Virus record (IMG/VR): IMGVR_UViG_3300025889_000916
Coordinates: 1-24,359 of that record
DNA length: 24,359 nt
Strand: one strand, 5' to 3'
Source: a virus
Part shown: one piece after another, positions 5,894-14,806 of the stretch
Layout of the letters: every line of letters begins with the position of its first letter
Numbering within the stretch: position 1 is the stretch's first letter
The notes under the pieces: model-generated
Databases searched by the model: none
Told to the model about the DNA's origin: nothing
The model's input: the letters and a program-made list of their open reading frames with translations, nothing else
Position numbers and translations under genes: made by a program

Positions 5894-8497
5894 ATGGCTG
5901 CTGACAAACAAGGAGTAAAAAATCAAAAAGATTTTAATAATGAGATGTCCAATAGTATATCTTTGGAACAGCAAATTATTGATCTTTTAAAAACCAGAAG
6001 AGGTATTGATTCTGGTATTCTTTCAGACCAGCAAGATATATCTAATGTCCTTCAAGATCAAGTTAGCCAACAGAAATTTTTAAATTCTGAAAAAAAACTC
6101 ACCAGAGATATCTCAAATCAGATAACAAAAGCTGCTACTGAAGCTTATTCTATTCAACAAGATGAATTAGGACTTACTTCAACTAACGCAAAGTTAAAAA
6201 AACAACAGGAAAGTCTAGAAAAAAATATCATTTTAGCAAAACAACAACAAGCTAAATTTGCTAAGATGGCTACTGAAGGTGATGCTAAAAGCAGAGAATT
6301 AAATGCAGCAATAGCTGAATCATTAGGGGAACAAGTAACCCAGGCACAAATTATACAAGCCGAAATGAAAAAGATTTCTAGAGAATCTAAATTAACCTCA
6401 GATTCTTTAGGGGTTAAAACTTTCGGCGGTCTATCAGATTTAGTAAAATCAGTCCCTGGTTTGAGCAGATTTAGTGGTCCTTTTCAGGAAGCTGCAGAGG
6501 CTGCTAGGAAACACGGTGCAGCTCAAGCAAAAATGCTTACTACCGGGAAAGGTTTAACTAAAGATAAAATAAAAGAATTAGGACTTACTAAAAAGTTAAC
6601 AGTTACAAATGCAGATGGTACAAAGAAAGTTTTAACAGGTAGAGCAGCTGCTGTTAAATTACAAAAAGAGGGTGTTAAATTAACGGGTACCATGGGTGCT
6701 GGTTTTAAAAGTTTAGGACCAGCTATTGCTAAAGCTTTTGGCCCTATGGCGTTAGCTGCGGCTGCACTGAATCAAATTATAAAAGCATTTGGTGCAGCAG
6801 ATAAAGCTGCTGGGGATTTAGCTAAAAGTCAAGGGATATCATATAATGAAGCAGCAGCATTTAATAAAGAAATAGCTGATTCCGGAGTAACTACCGGTAA
6901 ATTATTAACTACTACTAAAGATGTAGTAGCAGCTCAAATAGAATTAAATAAAGTATTTGGTACCTCAGTAAAATTTTCTAATGAATTTGCTGCTGAATTC
7001 TCTGAAATTCAAAAAACAACAGGTCTTTCAACTGAATCCATGAAGATGTTTGCTGAACAAGCAATGGTTGGTGGAACTTCAATTCAAGATCAATTAGTTC
7101 AAGTTACAGCTGTTACCCAAGAATTAAATAACCAAAATGGGGTTGCTTTCTCAGCTAAAAGTATACAGGAAGGATTAGCTAAAGCTTCTGCATCTCAGTT
7201 AATAACAGCTGGTAGAAATACTAAAGAATTAGCCAATCAAGTGTTCCAAGCTAAATTAGTTGGTTTAAATATGCAACAATTAGAAAGTGTTGGTCGAAGT
7301 ATGTTAGACTTTGAATCTTCTATAGCAGCAGAAATGGAAGCAGAGCTAATGACTGGGAAACAACTTAATCTTGAAAAAGCTAGAGAAGCTGCCCTTCAAG
7401 GAGATCTTGCCACCTTAGCTTCAGAAATGAGAAAAGAGGTAGGTACGGCTGCTGAATTTGGAGAAATGAACGTTCTTCAACAAGAAGCTTTAGCAAAAGC
7501 TTTTGGTATGCAACGTGAAGATATGGCAGCAATGTTATTAGAGAATGAAAAATTAGAAAAAGTTAAAGCTCAAGGATTTGAGTCTATGGATGACGCCCAA
7601 AAACAGTACAATGAAGCTGTAAAAAGTGGCAATATGAGTGAAGAATTAAAAAAGAAGTTAGCTGATGCTGGAGTATTAAAACAAATGGAATCTGTAACTC
7701 AGCAAGAAAAAATGGCTGCTATTACTGAAAAATTAACAGATTTATTTATTAAATTAGCTGATCCTCTTATTCCTGTAATTAGTAAAATTATGGAAATTGG
7801 ATCTGCTGTGATTACAACTGTTACTCCTGCTTTTCAAATGTTAGGAAAAATAATTGAAGGGTTAATGGTAGTTATTCAACCTATTGTAGATGCTTTTTTA
7901 ACTATATTCGATTTAGTTCAATCTATTTTTGATCCTACAAAATCTTTTGGAGATGTTTTAGCAGAAGCAGGTCCTATAGTTAGTGGATTAGCAGTAGCTT
8001 TTGGAGTTGTCGGAACTGCTTTAGTAGTAAGTATTGTTCCTTCAATGTACGCCGCAGCAGCATCAGCAGTAGGATATGCTATTTCAATGGCATCAGCAGC
8101 AATAGCAGCAGTTACAACAGCCTCTGCAGCTACCTTAGGTATTGGTATAGCAGCTGTAGTAGCAGGTATTGCAGCCGCAGCATATGCTTTTAATAACGCT
8201 AAAAAAGAAGCATCATCAGCTGGTGACATGATTTCTCCCGCAGATGGTAAAACAATGGTATCTACTAAAGAAGGAGGATTATTTTCACTTTCTCCTAATG
8301 ATGATCTTGTAGCAGGTCCTGGAGCAGCCCAAGCCATTAGTAATAGTGGAGGTGGGGGTAATAATGATGCTCAATTAATGGCTTTAAATACTAAAATGAG
8401 TCGATTAATAGCTCTTATAGAACAAGGAGGAAATGTATACATAGATTCTACTAAAGTAGGTACAGCAATGGCTGTAGGAAGTTACAAAGTTCAATAA
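5894..8497 (+). CDS. Tail tape measure protein (T4 gp29-like role)
   Basis: Sets tail length and is chaperoned during tube assembly. The 867-residue protein has an N-terminal coiled-coil region (about 20-165, rich in Q/K/E), a small hydrophobic segment at about 277-298, and a long helical middle rich in Ala/Gln/Glu. A strongly hydrophobic Ala/Val/Ile-rich region at about 695-770 could cross the host membrane during DNA injection. The C-terminus (SRLIALIEQGGNVYIDSTKV) resembles the ends of other phage tape measures. Length, composition and position directly after the putative chaperone pair and before the baseplate genes all support this. Sequence identity to T4 gp29 itself cannot be judged by eye. 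Confidence 0.88.
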   Translation: MAADKQGVKNQKDFNNEMSNSISLEQQIIDLLKTRRGIDSGILSDQQDISNVLQDQVSQQKFLNSEKKLTRDISNQITKAATEAYSIQQDELGLTSTNAKLKKQQESLEKNIILAKQQQAKFAKMATEGDAKSRELNAAIAESLGEQVTQAQIIQAEMKKISRESKLTSDSLGVKTFGGLSDLVKSVPGLSRFSGPFQEAAEAARKHGAAQAKMLTTGKGLTKDKIKELGLTKKLTVTNADGTKKVLTGRAAAVKLQKEGVKLTGTMGAGFKSLGPAIAKAFGPMALAAAALNQIIKAFGAADKAAGDLAKSQGISYNEAAAFNKEIADSGVTTGKLLTTTKDVVAAQIELNKVFGTSVKFSNEFAAEFSEIQKTTGLSTESMKMFAEQAMVGGTSIQDQLVQVTAVTQELNNQNGVAFSAKSIQEGLAKASASQLITAGRNTKELANQVFQAKLVGLNMQQLESVGRSMLDFESSIAAEMEAELMTGKQLNLEKAREAALQGDLATLASEMRKEVGTAAEFGEMNVLQQEALAKAFGMQREDMAAMLLENEKLEKVKAQGFESMDDAQKQYNEAVKSGNMSEELKKKLADAGVLKQMESVTQQEKMAAITEKLTDLFIKLADPLIPVISKIMEIGSAVITTVTPAFQMLGKIIEGLMVVIQPIVDAFLTIFDLVQSIFDPTKSFGDVLAEAGPIVSGLAVAFGVVGTALVVSIVPSMYAAAASAVGYAISMASAAIAAVTTASAATLGIGIAAVVAGIAAAAYAFNNAKKEASSAGDMISPADGKTMVSTKEGGLFSLSPNDDLVAGPGAAQAISNSGGGGNNDAQLMALNTKMSRLIALIEQGGNVYIDSTKVGTAMAVGSYKVQ

Positions 8498-8502
8498 AAT
8501 TA

Positions 8503-8518
8503 AATATTTATAATAAAA
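8503..8518 (+). promoter_or_regulatory. Putative late promoter motif ahead of small virion gene
   Basis: Exact copy of AATATTTATAATAAAA, ending 7 bases before the ATG at 8526 and just after the tape-measure stop. It would serve the baseplate gene run that follows. Confidence 0.5.
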
Positions 8519-8525
8519 AATAATC

Positions 8526-8732
8526 ATGGGACTATTAGACAAATTAACAAATCAAGATTCTACATTAACTGCATTTAATGGAGCTACACCAAACAAGTAT
8601 GATAAAGAAAGTGGTTTAGTCACTCCAGCTAATAAAGTAATTAAATCAGACTCAGTACTAGATCTAGATGGACAAACACCATCTACAGCCTATAAAAATA
8701 CTGCTCCTGAAAATCAAGGCGGTAAAGTTTAA
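8526..8732 (+). CDS. Small unknown protein in tail module
   Basis: A 68-residue hydrophilic protein beginning MGLLDKLTNQDSTLTAFNG, rich in Thr, Asn, Lys and Asp, with no cysteine and no membrane segment. It has its own late-motif leader and is followed 3 bases later by the next baseplate gene, whose first residues (MPLLDLKTDL) look similar. A small virion protein or assembly factor of the baseplate is plausible from location. I do not recognise a family. Confidence 0.68.
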   Translation: MGLLDKLTNQDSTLTAFNGATPNKYDKESGLVTPANKVIKSDSVLDLDGQTPSTAYKNTAPENQGGKV

Positions 8733-8735
8733 TAC

Positions 8736-10703
8736 ATGCCTTTACTAGACCTCAAAACTGATTTAAAATCCCTAAGATTTGGGAAGGACAGGTTAGGTGG
8801 TGGTGATAGTGGACAACCATATATTACTTCTCCTATTCCTGAAGAGACAAATAATCTAGGAATTTTAAATAATGATTTTCTTTTACGAGGAGGAATTACT
8901 GCTGTAACTAATAGTGGGGAAGATGTTTTACGTTTGGGTAAAATGTTTATTGATACAAAATCCCCAAGTGGTATTTTATTTACAGCTAAACAACAATTAT
9001 TATCTAGAACATCTAATCGCACCCAAACTAGTGGTATTTTAAATGAAGGTATTTATACACCATTATCTACTTTAGCTCAAGCGGGTGTTAATGCTTTTGG
9101 AGGTCATTTAAATAAACAAGGTATAAACCCATTTGCTCAAACAGGTGCTTACTCTAATAATGATAATTTATATGGAGTTAAAGTAAAATGGAATCAACCT
9201 AAAGAAGAAAATAGACTAGTAGCTATTTATCAAAATATTACCGATAATACATCACAAAATAACTGGAATTTTTCAGGAGTAGATCTTAATGTAGGCCCTA
9301 ATATTTTATCATATGGTGGGGGACCTGGATCTGTTTTAGGTATTGGTAAAACTCATATTAGATTTGCTTCTCCTGAACAAAGAACAGGGACAAATAATCC
9401 TAATTATAAAGGAAATTCAACACCTAACCAAGAACTTCCAAAATATACTCCAACAGAAAATTTACTTAATTTTAAAACTTTTCTTAGTAATTCAAATAAT
9501 AAAGGAAAAGAATATAACGGGATTATAGTAAAAAACGCATATGTAACATTATCATCCCCTCCTTTTGTTAATGCTGCTACAGGATTATTAAACCCTTTAG
9601 GTGTAACCCAATATCCTTCTACATATACTACTACTCAATTAGAAGAAGCTAAACCCGACACTGAATTAGGAAGAGCAGTAGGAATTAAACAAGATTTTAG
9701 AAAAATATTACGTCAAGATATTTCATCATCTAAAGTTATTTCTATTAGTCCCGATTATCAAACACAAAATATTCAAACAAGAACTAACATAGGAAACCCT
9801 GGAGACTTTACTAGAAATCTCATTTCATACACCAGTGGTTCAGGTTTAGGACCTTTAGATAAAATTAATGCTTTACCATTATATAGCTCAACTAGTGTTA
9901 CTACGGACCCTATAGTAAATGATTTAGTTAAATTCAGAATAGCTATTATTGATAACCAAGACCCGTCACAAAAAGTATTTATTCATTTTAGAGCTTTCCT
10001 AGATTCATTTACAGATAGTTATAGTGCTAATTGGAACTCGCAACAATATTTAGGTAGAGGAGAAAAATTTTATACATATGGGGGATTTGAAAGAACTTTT
10101 AGTATGGGGTGGACAGTAGCTGCTCAATCAAAAGAAGAGTTAATTCCAATGTATAAAAAATTAAATTATTTAGCTTCTTCTTTAACCCCTGATTATAGTG
10201 GAAATGGATATATGAAAGGAAATATGGCCCAATTAACAGTTGGAGGCTATCTTTATGAACAACCAGGAATTATTACTGGATTAGGTATATCTGTAGAAGA
10301 AAATTCACCTTATGAAATAGGTATAAATGATGAAGGAAGAAGTGACAGAACAGTTAAAGAATTACCTATGATTATTAAAGTAACTGGCTTTAACTTTATC
10401 CCAATTCACAACTTTAGACCAGAAAAACAAAAGAATAGTTATGCTACTAGAAGTGAACTTGCTGATATTGGTACTTTAGACCAAAATTATTATGGAAATC
10501 AAAGATATATAGCTTTATCTAATGGTGGAGACGACAAATTCAGTAATTATAATTATAAACAAACTGGAATAATTGAAGGAGAAGGTAAAAATGCTAGAAT
10601 TACTAGTTTTATTCCTAATGTAGAAGCACCATCCCCTACTACAGGAGGAGGAGCTTCTGCCGGCGCATTAGCAGCAGCAGCAGCAGCAGCGAACACTGCT
10701 TAA
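8736..10703 (+). CDS. Baseplate/tail tube junction protein (gp48/gp54-like)
   Basis: Likely connects the tail tube to the baseplate. The 655-residue protein has a poorly recognisable N-terminal half. Its tube-like C-terminal domain lies at about 398-565, with KVFIHFRAFLDSFTDSYSAN, GGFERTFSMGWTVAAQSKEE, a P-D-Y motif (LTPDYSGNGYMKGNMAQLTV) and GLGISVEENSPYEIG. This pattern of an aromatic-rich beta strand, then a helix with KLNYLASSLTPDY, then a GGYLYEQPGIITG strand, is characteristic of tube-initiator and baseplate tube proteins. It is about twice the length of T4 gp48/gp54, so it may combine roles. The last 30 residues are Gly/Ala-rich and encoded partly by a GCA repeat. The ATG at 8736 is 4 bases after the upstream stop. 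Family-level call is moderate. Confidence 0.65.
   Translation: MPLLDLKTDLKSLRFGKDRLGGGDSGQPYITSPIPEETNNLGILNNDFLLRGGITAVTNSGEDVLRLGKMFIDTKSPSGILFTAKQQLLSRTSNRTQTSGILNEGIYTPLSTLAQAGVNAFGGHLNKQGINPFAQTGAYSNNDNLYGVKVKWNQPKEENRLVAIYQNITDNTSQNNWNFSGVDLNVGPNILSYGGGPGSVLGIGKTHIRFASPEQRTGTNNPNYKGNSTPNQELPKYTPTENLLNFKTFLSNSNNKGKEYNGIIVKNAYVTLSSPPFVNAATGLLNPLGVTQYPSTYTTTQLEEAKPDTELGRAVGIKQDFRKILRQDISSSKVISISPDYQTQNIQTRTNIGNPGDFTRNLISYTSGSGLGPLDKINALPLYSSTSVTTDPIVNDLVKFRIAIIDNQDPSQKVFIHFRAFLDSFTDSYSANWNSQQYLGRGEKFYTYGGFERTFSMGWTVAAQSKEELIPMYKKLNYLASSLTPDYSGNGYMKGNMAQLTVGGYLYEQPGIITGLGISVEENSPYEIGINDEGRSDRTVKELPMIIKVTGFNFIPIHNFRPEKQKNSYATRSELADIGTLDQNYYGNQRYIALSNGGDDKFSNYNYKQTGIIEGEGKNARITSFIPNVEAPSPTTGGGASAGALAAAAAAANTA
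10671..10690 (+). repeat. GCA trinucleotide repeat (six units) coding polyalanine
   Basis: Six GCA codons followed by GCG encode a run of alanines near the C-terminus of the junction protein. The repeat is in frame, so copy-number changes would alter alanine length without a frameshift. Confidence 0.85.
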
Positions 10704-10733
10704 GTAAAGTTTAAAATAAAAATAATTATATAA

Positions 10734-11036
10734 ATGTCTAATAGATACAGAAATATTCCTCAAGACACTATTAAAGGTAAACAAGCATATAAAACTTCTC
10801 GTTACCCTGAGGTTCCTTTATCCGAAAATGATTTGTATGTTTATACAACTCAAGGAGATAGATTTGATACTTTAGCTAATTTATATTATGGAGATAGTTC
10901 ATTATGGTGGATTATTTCTATAGCCAATACTGATGTAACTAATCAATCATCGTTAAATATTCCTATAGGTACCCAAATAAGAATTCCTAATAATTATGCT
11001 AGTGTAGTAAAAAATTTTAAATTAATAAACGAATAA
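10734..11036 (+). CDS. gp53: Baseplate wedge protein, gp53-like with LysM-type fold
   Basis: Probably a baseplate wedge component. The 100-residue protein contains a LysM-like module at about 33-90: YVYTTQGDRFDTLANLYYGD, then SSLWWIISIAN, ending in IPIGTQIRIP. T4 gp53 carries a comparable LysM-like domain, and small proteins of this kind lie next to hub genes in many myoviruses. The preceding sequence (YPEVPLSENDLYVYTT) is typical of this phage group. It follows the junction protein by 30 bases and precedes the hub gene by 3 bases. No signal peptide is present, so cell-wall binding by secretion is unlikely. Confidence 0.8.
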   Translation: MSNRYRNIPQDTIKGKQAYKTSRYPEVPLSENDLYVYTTQGDRFDTLANLYYGDSSLWWIISIANTDVTNQSSLNIPIGTQIRIPNNYASVVKNFKLINE

Positions 11037-11039
11037 GTT

Positions 11040-14000
11040 ATGGCTAATATAGTAGGAGAACCAACCCCGTCTTTTGTTATCAACCAAGTTAATAAAAGAC
11101 AAGAGATCCATGGTAAAATAAATAGGACAGCAGAAGAATTAAACTATTTAAACACTAAAACAGCTTGGTGTAAATTGATATCCTCAGTTTCAGTTGAATC
11201 TTCAATACCTAATAACACTATCAAAAACTTAGGATTAACAGGTAATCAATTAGCTGAAAAATATGTTTTATTTAATGGAATTACTAATGAATCCCCTACA
11301 AAAGGAAAAGAAGAAACCTATCAAAGATCAGGAATAGCTAGAAATAAATCTATAGATAATACTAATGCTTATGGAGTTGGAGGTTTAGAAATGGGTTTAT
11401 CCCCTATGATGGGAATTAAAGATGCTATTATTACTGCTAAAAATAGGGGATCCCTAAAATCAGCTAAAGTAAAAATTATAGCTAATAGTAGAATTCAATT
11501 TGAAATAATTGAGACTTTATATATTAAGTTAGGATATTTTATGCTTTTAGAATGGGGATGGACTAATTATTTTAAAGGTAATGAATATATAAAAGACAAT
11601 CCTTATAGTATAGCTGATAATTTTCTTTTAAGAAAAGAAGGATTCGATGCTTTAAATCGAAGGATCCTTAGTAATAGGGTAAAATCTGAAGGTAATTACG
11701 ATGCCATGATAGGAAAAGTTACTAATTTTAGTTGGACTTTTAAACCTTCAGGTCAATATGAAATTGAACTTGATTTACTTTCTCAAGGAGATGTAATTGA
11801 GTCTCTTAAAGTTAATACTCTTCTCCCAGATGATGCTAAAGGAGCAATTCTTTCTTTTGAAGCTTGGCAAAACGTTAATTTGCTTTCTATTATTACTGAC
11901 AATGATGAACAAGTAAAGGCTAAATATGAAAAATATAAAAAAAGTGGTGAATTATCTATTACTGCAGAAGCTTTAGCAAAATTAAATAACCCAATATTTG
12001 CTATTTCTAATTCTAGTTCTTTAGCTAAATTATTTACTCAAAAAATACAAGACCTAGTAGATGAGTCTGAAAATGGTGTGTATACCCAAATCCAAATTCA
12101 AGACTCAGATGGTAGTACTATATTTAAAGGAATGGATTGGGATGGAGATACTGATGATGAAGATCAATGGGTTTATTATATTAGGTTTGATCAATTATTA
12201 CGATTTATTGAAGATAATATAATTCCTATTATTGATAAACCACAAAAGGTTAAATTTCTTAATTTTAATACTAATGTTGAAGATAACCTAATCTTATTCC
12301 AAAGTAGTATTATAACATCAGACCCTACTATTTGTATATGGGATTCAAATTGGGAAATAGCGGGTGAAACTGGATATAGTCCAATACCAACCAAAAAAGC
12401 ACAGTTTTTAAAAACTGTAGGAAATAATACTTACGGAAAATTAATGTATCTTTTCTTTAATATGGAATGGATTCTACAAACTATGGATAGTTTAAAAGAT
12501 GATAATGGAGATGTAACTTTAATTGATTTTCTTGAAGCTCTTCTTAAAGGATTCCAAAAAGTTTCAGGAAATTATAATACCATAACTCCTGATATAGACC
12601 CTGATACTAACGTAGTTTATTTTATTGATGAAACTGCTCAACCTGATAGAAAATCAACAGGAGCAACAGCATTTTTTAATACTTTTGGGTACTTTCCTGA
12701 TGGTACTTCTAATTTTGTTAGAGATTTAAATTTTAATACAAGTATTACTCCTGAAATGGCTACTATGATTTCAATAGGGGCTACCCGAGATGGTAATACT
12801 CCTGGATATGATGCAACAGGGTTAAGAACAATTAACGCAGGAACTTTTGATGCTATTAAACCTAACCTTGTTACTACCTCGGGTCAATCCCAAGAAGATG
12901 CTGAAAGTACTACTAATAAACAAAAACTAGAAGATGCTAAAGAGAAATATAAAGAAGCTTCTAAAGCTTTAAGTGATTATGCATATTATACTATACGAAG
13001 AGACTTAGACCATAGGAATAATAAACAAAAAACTACAGCAGGAAAGATAAATAAAGAGGCTTCTCAAGCTTATGCAAATGCCCAAAAAACACTAATTGAA
13101 TATAATCAATTAAAAAAGACAAAATCCGCTAATAAACCATTTTCTGGATCCCCTACTATGGGTTTTATTCCATTTGATTTAGGATTAACTATAGATGGTT
13201 TATCTGGTGTAAAAATATATAATAAAATAGCAGTAGAAACAGAATTTTTACCTTATAATTATCCTCAAGCTTTAGAATTTATAGTAAAAGGAGTAGATCA
13301 CACTATTAAAAATAATGATTGGACTACTAATCTAACTACCCTTGCTATCCCTAAAAACCCAGTTGGTGGGGGTAAAGAATCACCTAATTTAGGTGTACCT
13401 TCTGGAAAACGCGGTGGCGGCGGAGGTAGTGGAGGCAGTAATCCTGCAGATTGGACCGATAAAACTATTACTAGTGGAAAACCTCTTAACCCTAGGGGAC
13501 ATGATGGTTCTCGTGAATATCCAAAAACTCAACTTTTATTCCATTATTCTGTAACTTGGCAAGCTAATGATAATGGTCAAAATGTTATAGATGTTCTTAA
13601 TAAAAGGGGACTCTCATACCATTACGTTATTGATGGAGCAGGGAACGTAGAACAATTAGTAACAGACACAACTAGAGCATACCACGCAGGTGTTCCTGAA
13701 AATCTTAAACTTAGTGCTAATTCTAAAAGTATTGGTATTAATTTCCAAAATATAGGATATGCTAGGAAGACATCATCGACAGAAGAAGGTATTACTGGAA
13801 AATTTAAAGAATATAATCAATATACAGGTAATGTTAAATTAGTTAATTACTTAGGTAAGCCTGAACCTTATAAAGGACATACTTATTGCCAAGAAATTTC
13901 TGATAACCAATTAAAAGCTGTAAAAGATTTAGTAAAAACACTTAAGAAAAACAACTCAGGTATTCCTTCTTATAAATGGGAAGGTAAAAAGACATTCGAT

Positions 14001-14141
14001 CAATTATTCCCACCTGATGGAAAAACAAGTTATTCTACTTCTAAACCTGGATTATATACCCACAATTCAAATGTTTTAGGAAAAGCAGATATTTTACCTA
14101 CTCCTAAAATTGTTAAATTCTTTAAAGAACTAGTATTATAA
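11040..14141 (+). CDS. Baseplate hub protein fused to C-terminal AmpD-type amidase
   Basis: Large 1033-residue puncturing hub. The N-terminal region (about 100-270) has hub-like motifs including GLEMGLSPMMGIKDAIITAK and FEIIETLYIKLGYFMLLEWG. A second conserved hub part at about 705-770 contains FIPFDLGLTIDGLSG and FLPYNYPQALEFIVKGVDH. A glycine-rich linker (about 775-803) then leads to an N-acetylmuramoyl-L-alanine amidase domain (about 820-1033): LLFHYSVTW with H835, YHYVIDGAGNVEQLVTD, RAYHAGV with H882, KSIGINFQN, and near the end H1008 and D1017. H835, H1008 and D1017 fit the His-His-Asp zinc set of AmpD-like Amidase_2 enzymes. It would cleave peptidoglycan during infection, replacing the lysozyme of T4 gp5. 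It overlaps the next gene by one base. Confidence 0.84.
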   Translation: MANIVGEPTPSFVINQVNKRQEIHGKINRTAEELNYLNTKTAWCKLISSVSVESSIPNNTIKNLGLTGNQLAEKYVLFNGITNESPTKGKEETYQRSGIARNKSIDNTNAYGVGGLEMGLSPMMGIKDAIITAKNRGSLKSAKVKIIANSRIQFEIIETLYIKLGYFMLLEWGWTNYFKGNEYIKDNPYSIADNFLLRKEGFDALNRRILSNRVKSEGNYDAMIGKVTNFSWTFKPSGQYEIELDLLSQGDVIESLKVNTLLPDDAKGAILSFEAWQNVNLLSIITDNDEQVKAKYEKYKKSGELSITAEALAKLNNPIFAISNSSSLAKLFTQKIQDLVDESENGVYTQIQIQDSDGSTIFKGMDWDGDTDDEDQWVYYIRFDQLLRFIEDNIIPIIDKPQKVKFLNFNTNVEDNLILFQSSIITSDPTICIWDSNWEIAGETGYSPIPTKKAQFLKTVGNNTYGKLMYLFFNMEWILQTMDSLKDDNGDVTLIDFLEALLKGFQKVSGNYNTITPDIDPDTNVVYFIDETAQPDRKSTGATAFFNTFGYFPDGTSNFVRDLNFNTSITPEMATMISIGATRDGNTPGYDATGLRTINAGTFDAIKPNLVTTSGQSQEDAESTTNKQKLEDAKEKYKEASKALSDYAYYTIRRDLDHRNNKQKTTAGKINKEASQAYANAQKTLIEYNQLKKTKSANKPFSGSPTMGFIPFDLGLTIDGLSGVKIYNKIAVETEFLPYNYPQALEFIVKGVDHTIKNNDWTTNLTTLAIPKNPVGGGKESPNLGVPSGKRGGGGGSGGSNPADWTDKTITSGKPLNPRGHDGSREYPKTQLLFHYSVTWQANDNGQNVIDVLNKRGLSYHYVIDGAGNVEQLVTDTTRAYHAGVPENLKLSANSKSIGINFQNIGYARKTSSTEEGITGKFKEYNQYTGNVKLVNYLGKPEPYKGHTYCQEISDNQLKAVKDLVKTLKKNNSGIPSYKWEGKKTFDQLFPPDGKTSYSTSKPGLYTHNSNVLGKADILPTPKIVKFFKELVL

Positions 14142-14800
14142 TGGCTTATTATCCTTTATCTCAAATAACACCTAATCTCTATACCGATGGAACCGAATAC
14201 GAAACACCATCAGGAGAAAATTATACTGGATTTTATTTTAGAACATCTAAAGGAGAACTATTTACAGGAAGAACTCCTCAAGACCAACCTAACTTAAAAT
14301 TATTCCCTCAACGTCAAAATGTTGAATTTCCTCTTTCAAACGAGTCTTTAAGACGTTTTGAAGTTAAAGGAGCATTTAATCCTGGGGATACTGACCCTGA
14401 TATGGATCCTGATCTTTTAAATGGGCCTATTTACATTTATGATGAGTATGCTTCTTTTAGGGGGTATCCTGAACCTACCTATCTTCCTTATTACTCTCCA
14501 TCATCCCCAACTGAAAAAGATTATTCTGTAGGAGAATTTAGAAGATACTTTTGTAAAAAAAGAAATCAAGTTATTTATATTGAGATTAATAAAATCCAAT
14601 ATGATAAATTAATTGCACAAGATCCTCAAATATATTGGCAAATGTATAAACCTTTCTTTTTAAACTGGCAAATTACGGGAAATAAACAACAAGTAGCTCA
14701 AACCAATAAAAATATAACTGAGTTAAAATCTAAAAGAGAAAAACTCCCAAAACTTGGAGATTACCTAAAAAATGATTATATTAAGTACTATCAAGAATAG
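14141..14800 (+). CDS. Unknown probable virion protein at end of tail module
   Basis: A 219-residue protein beginning MAYYPLSQITPNLYTDGTEY. It is rich in Tyr, Phe and Pro in the first half, suggesting a beta-rich fold, followed by a segment with FCKKRNQVIYIEINKIQYDK and QIYWQMYKPFFLNWQITG. The last 40 residues are charged and helical (NKNITELKSKREKLPKLGDY). There are no recognisable catalytic motifs and no signal peptide. The start overlaps the last base of the hub stop, implying translational coupling with the hub, so a baseplate or hub-associated structural role is likely. I do not recognise a named family. Confidence 0.72.
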   Translation: MAYYPLSQITPNLYTDGTEYETPSGENYTGFYFRTSKGELFTGRTPQDQPNLKLFPQRQNVEFPLSNESLRRFEVKGAFNPGDTDPDMDPDLLNGPIYIYDEYASFRGYPEPTYLPYYSPSSPTEKDYSVGEFRRYFCKKRNQVIYIEINKIQYDKLIAQDPQIYWQMYKPFFLNWQITGNKQQVAQTNKNITELKSKREKLPKLGDYLKNDYIKYYQE

Positions 14801-14806
14801 TGCTAA

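Noticed and set aside
7918-8337. 139-residue open frame on the minus strand inside the tape measure gene
   Set aside because: An Ala/Pro-rich shadow of the GCA/GCT-rich tape-measure sequence, with no leader; all other genes are on the + strand.
8729-9022. 97-residue minus-strand open frame at the start of the junction protein gene
   Set aside because: Fully inside a real + strand gene, with no recognisable protein features.
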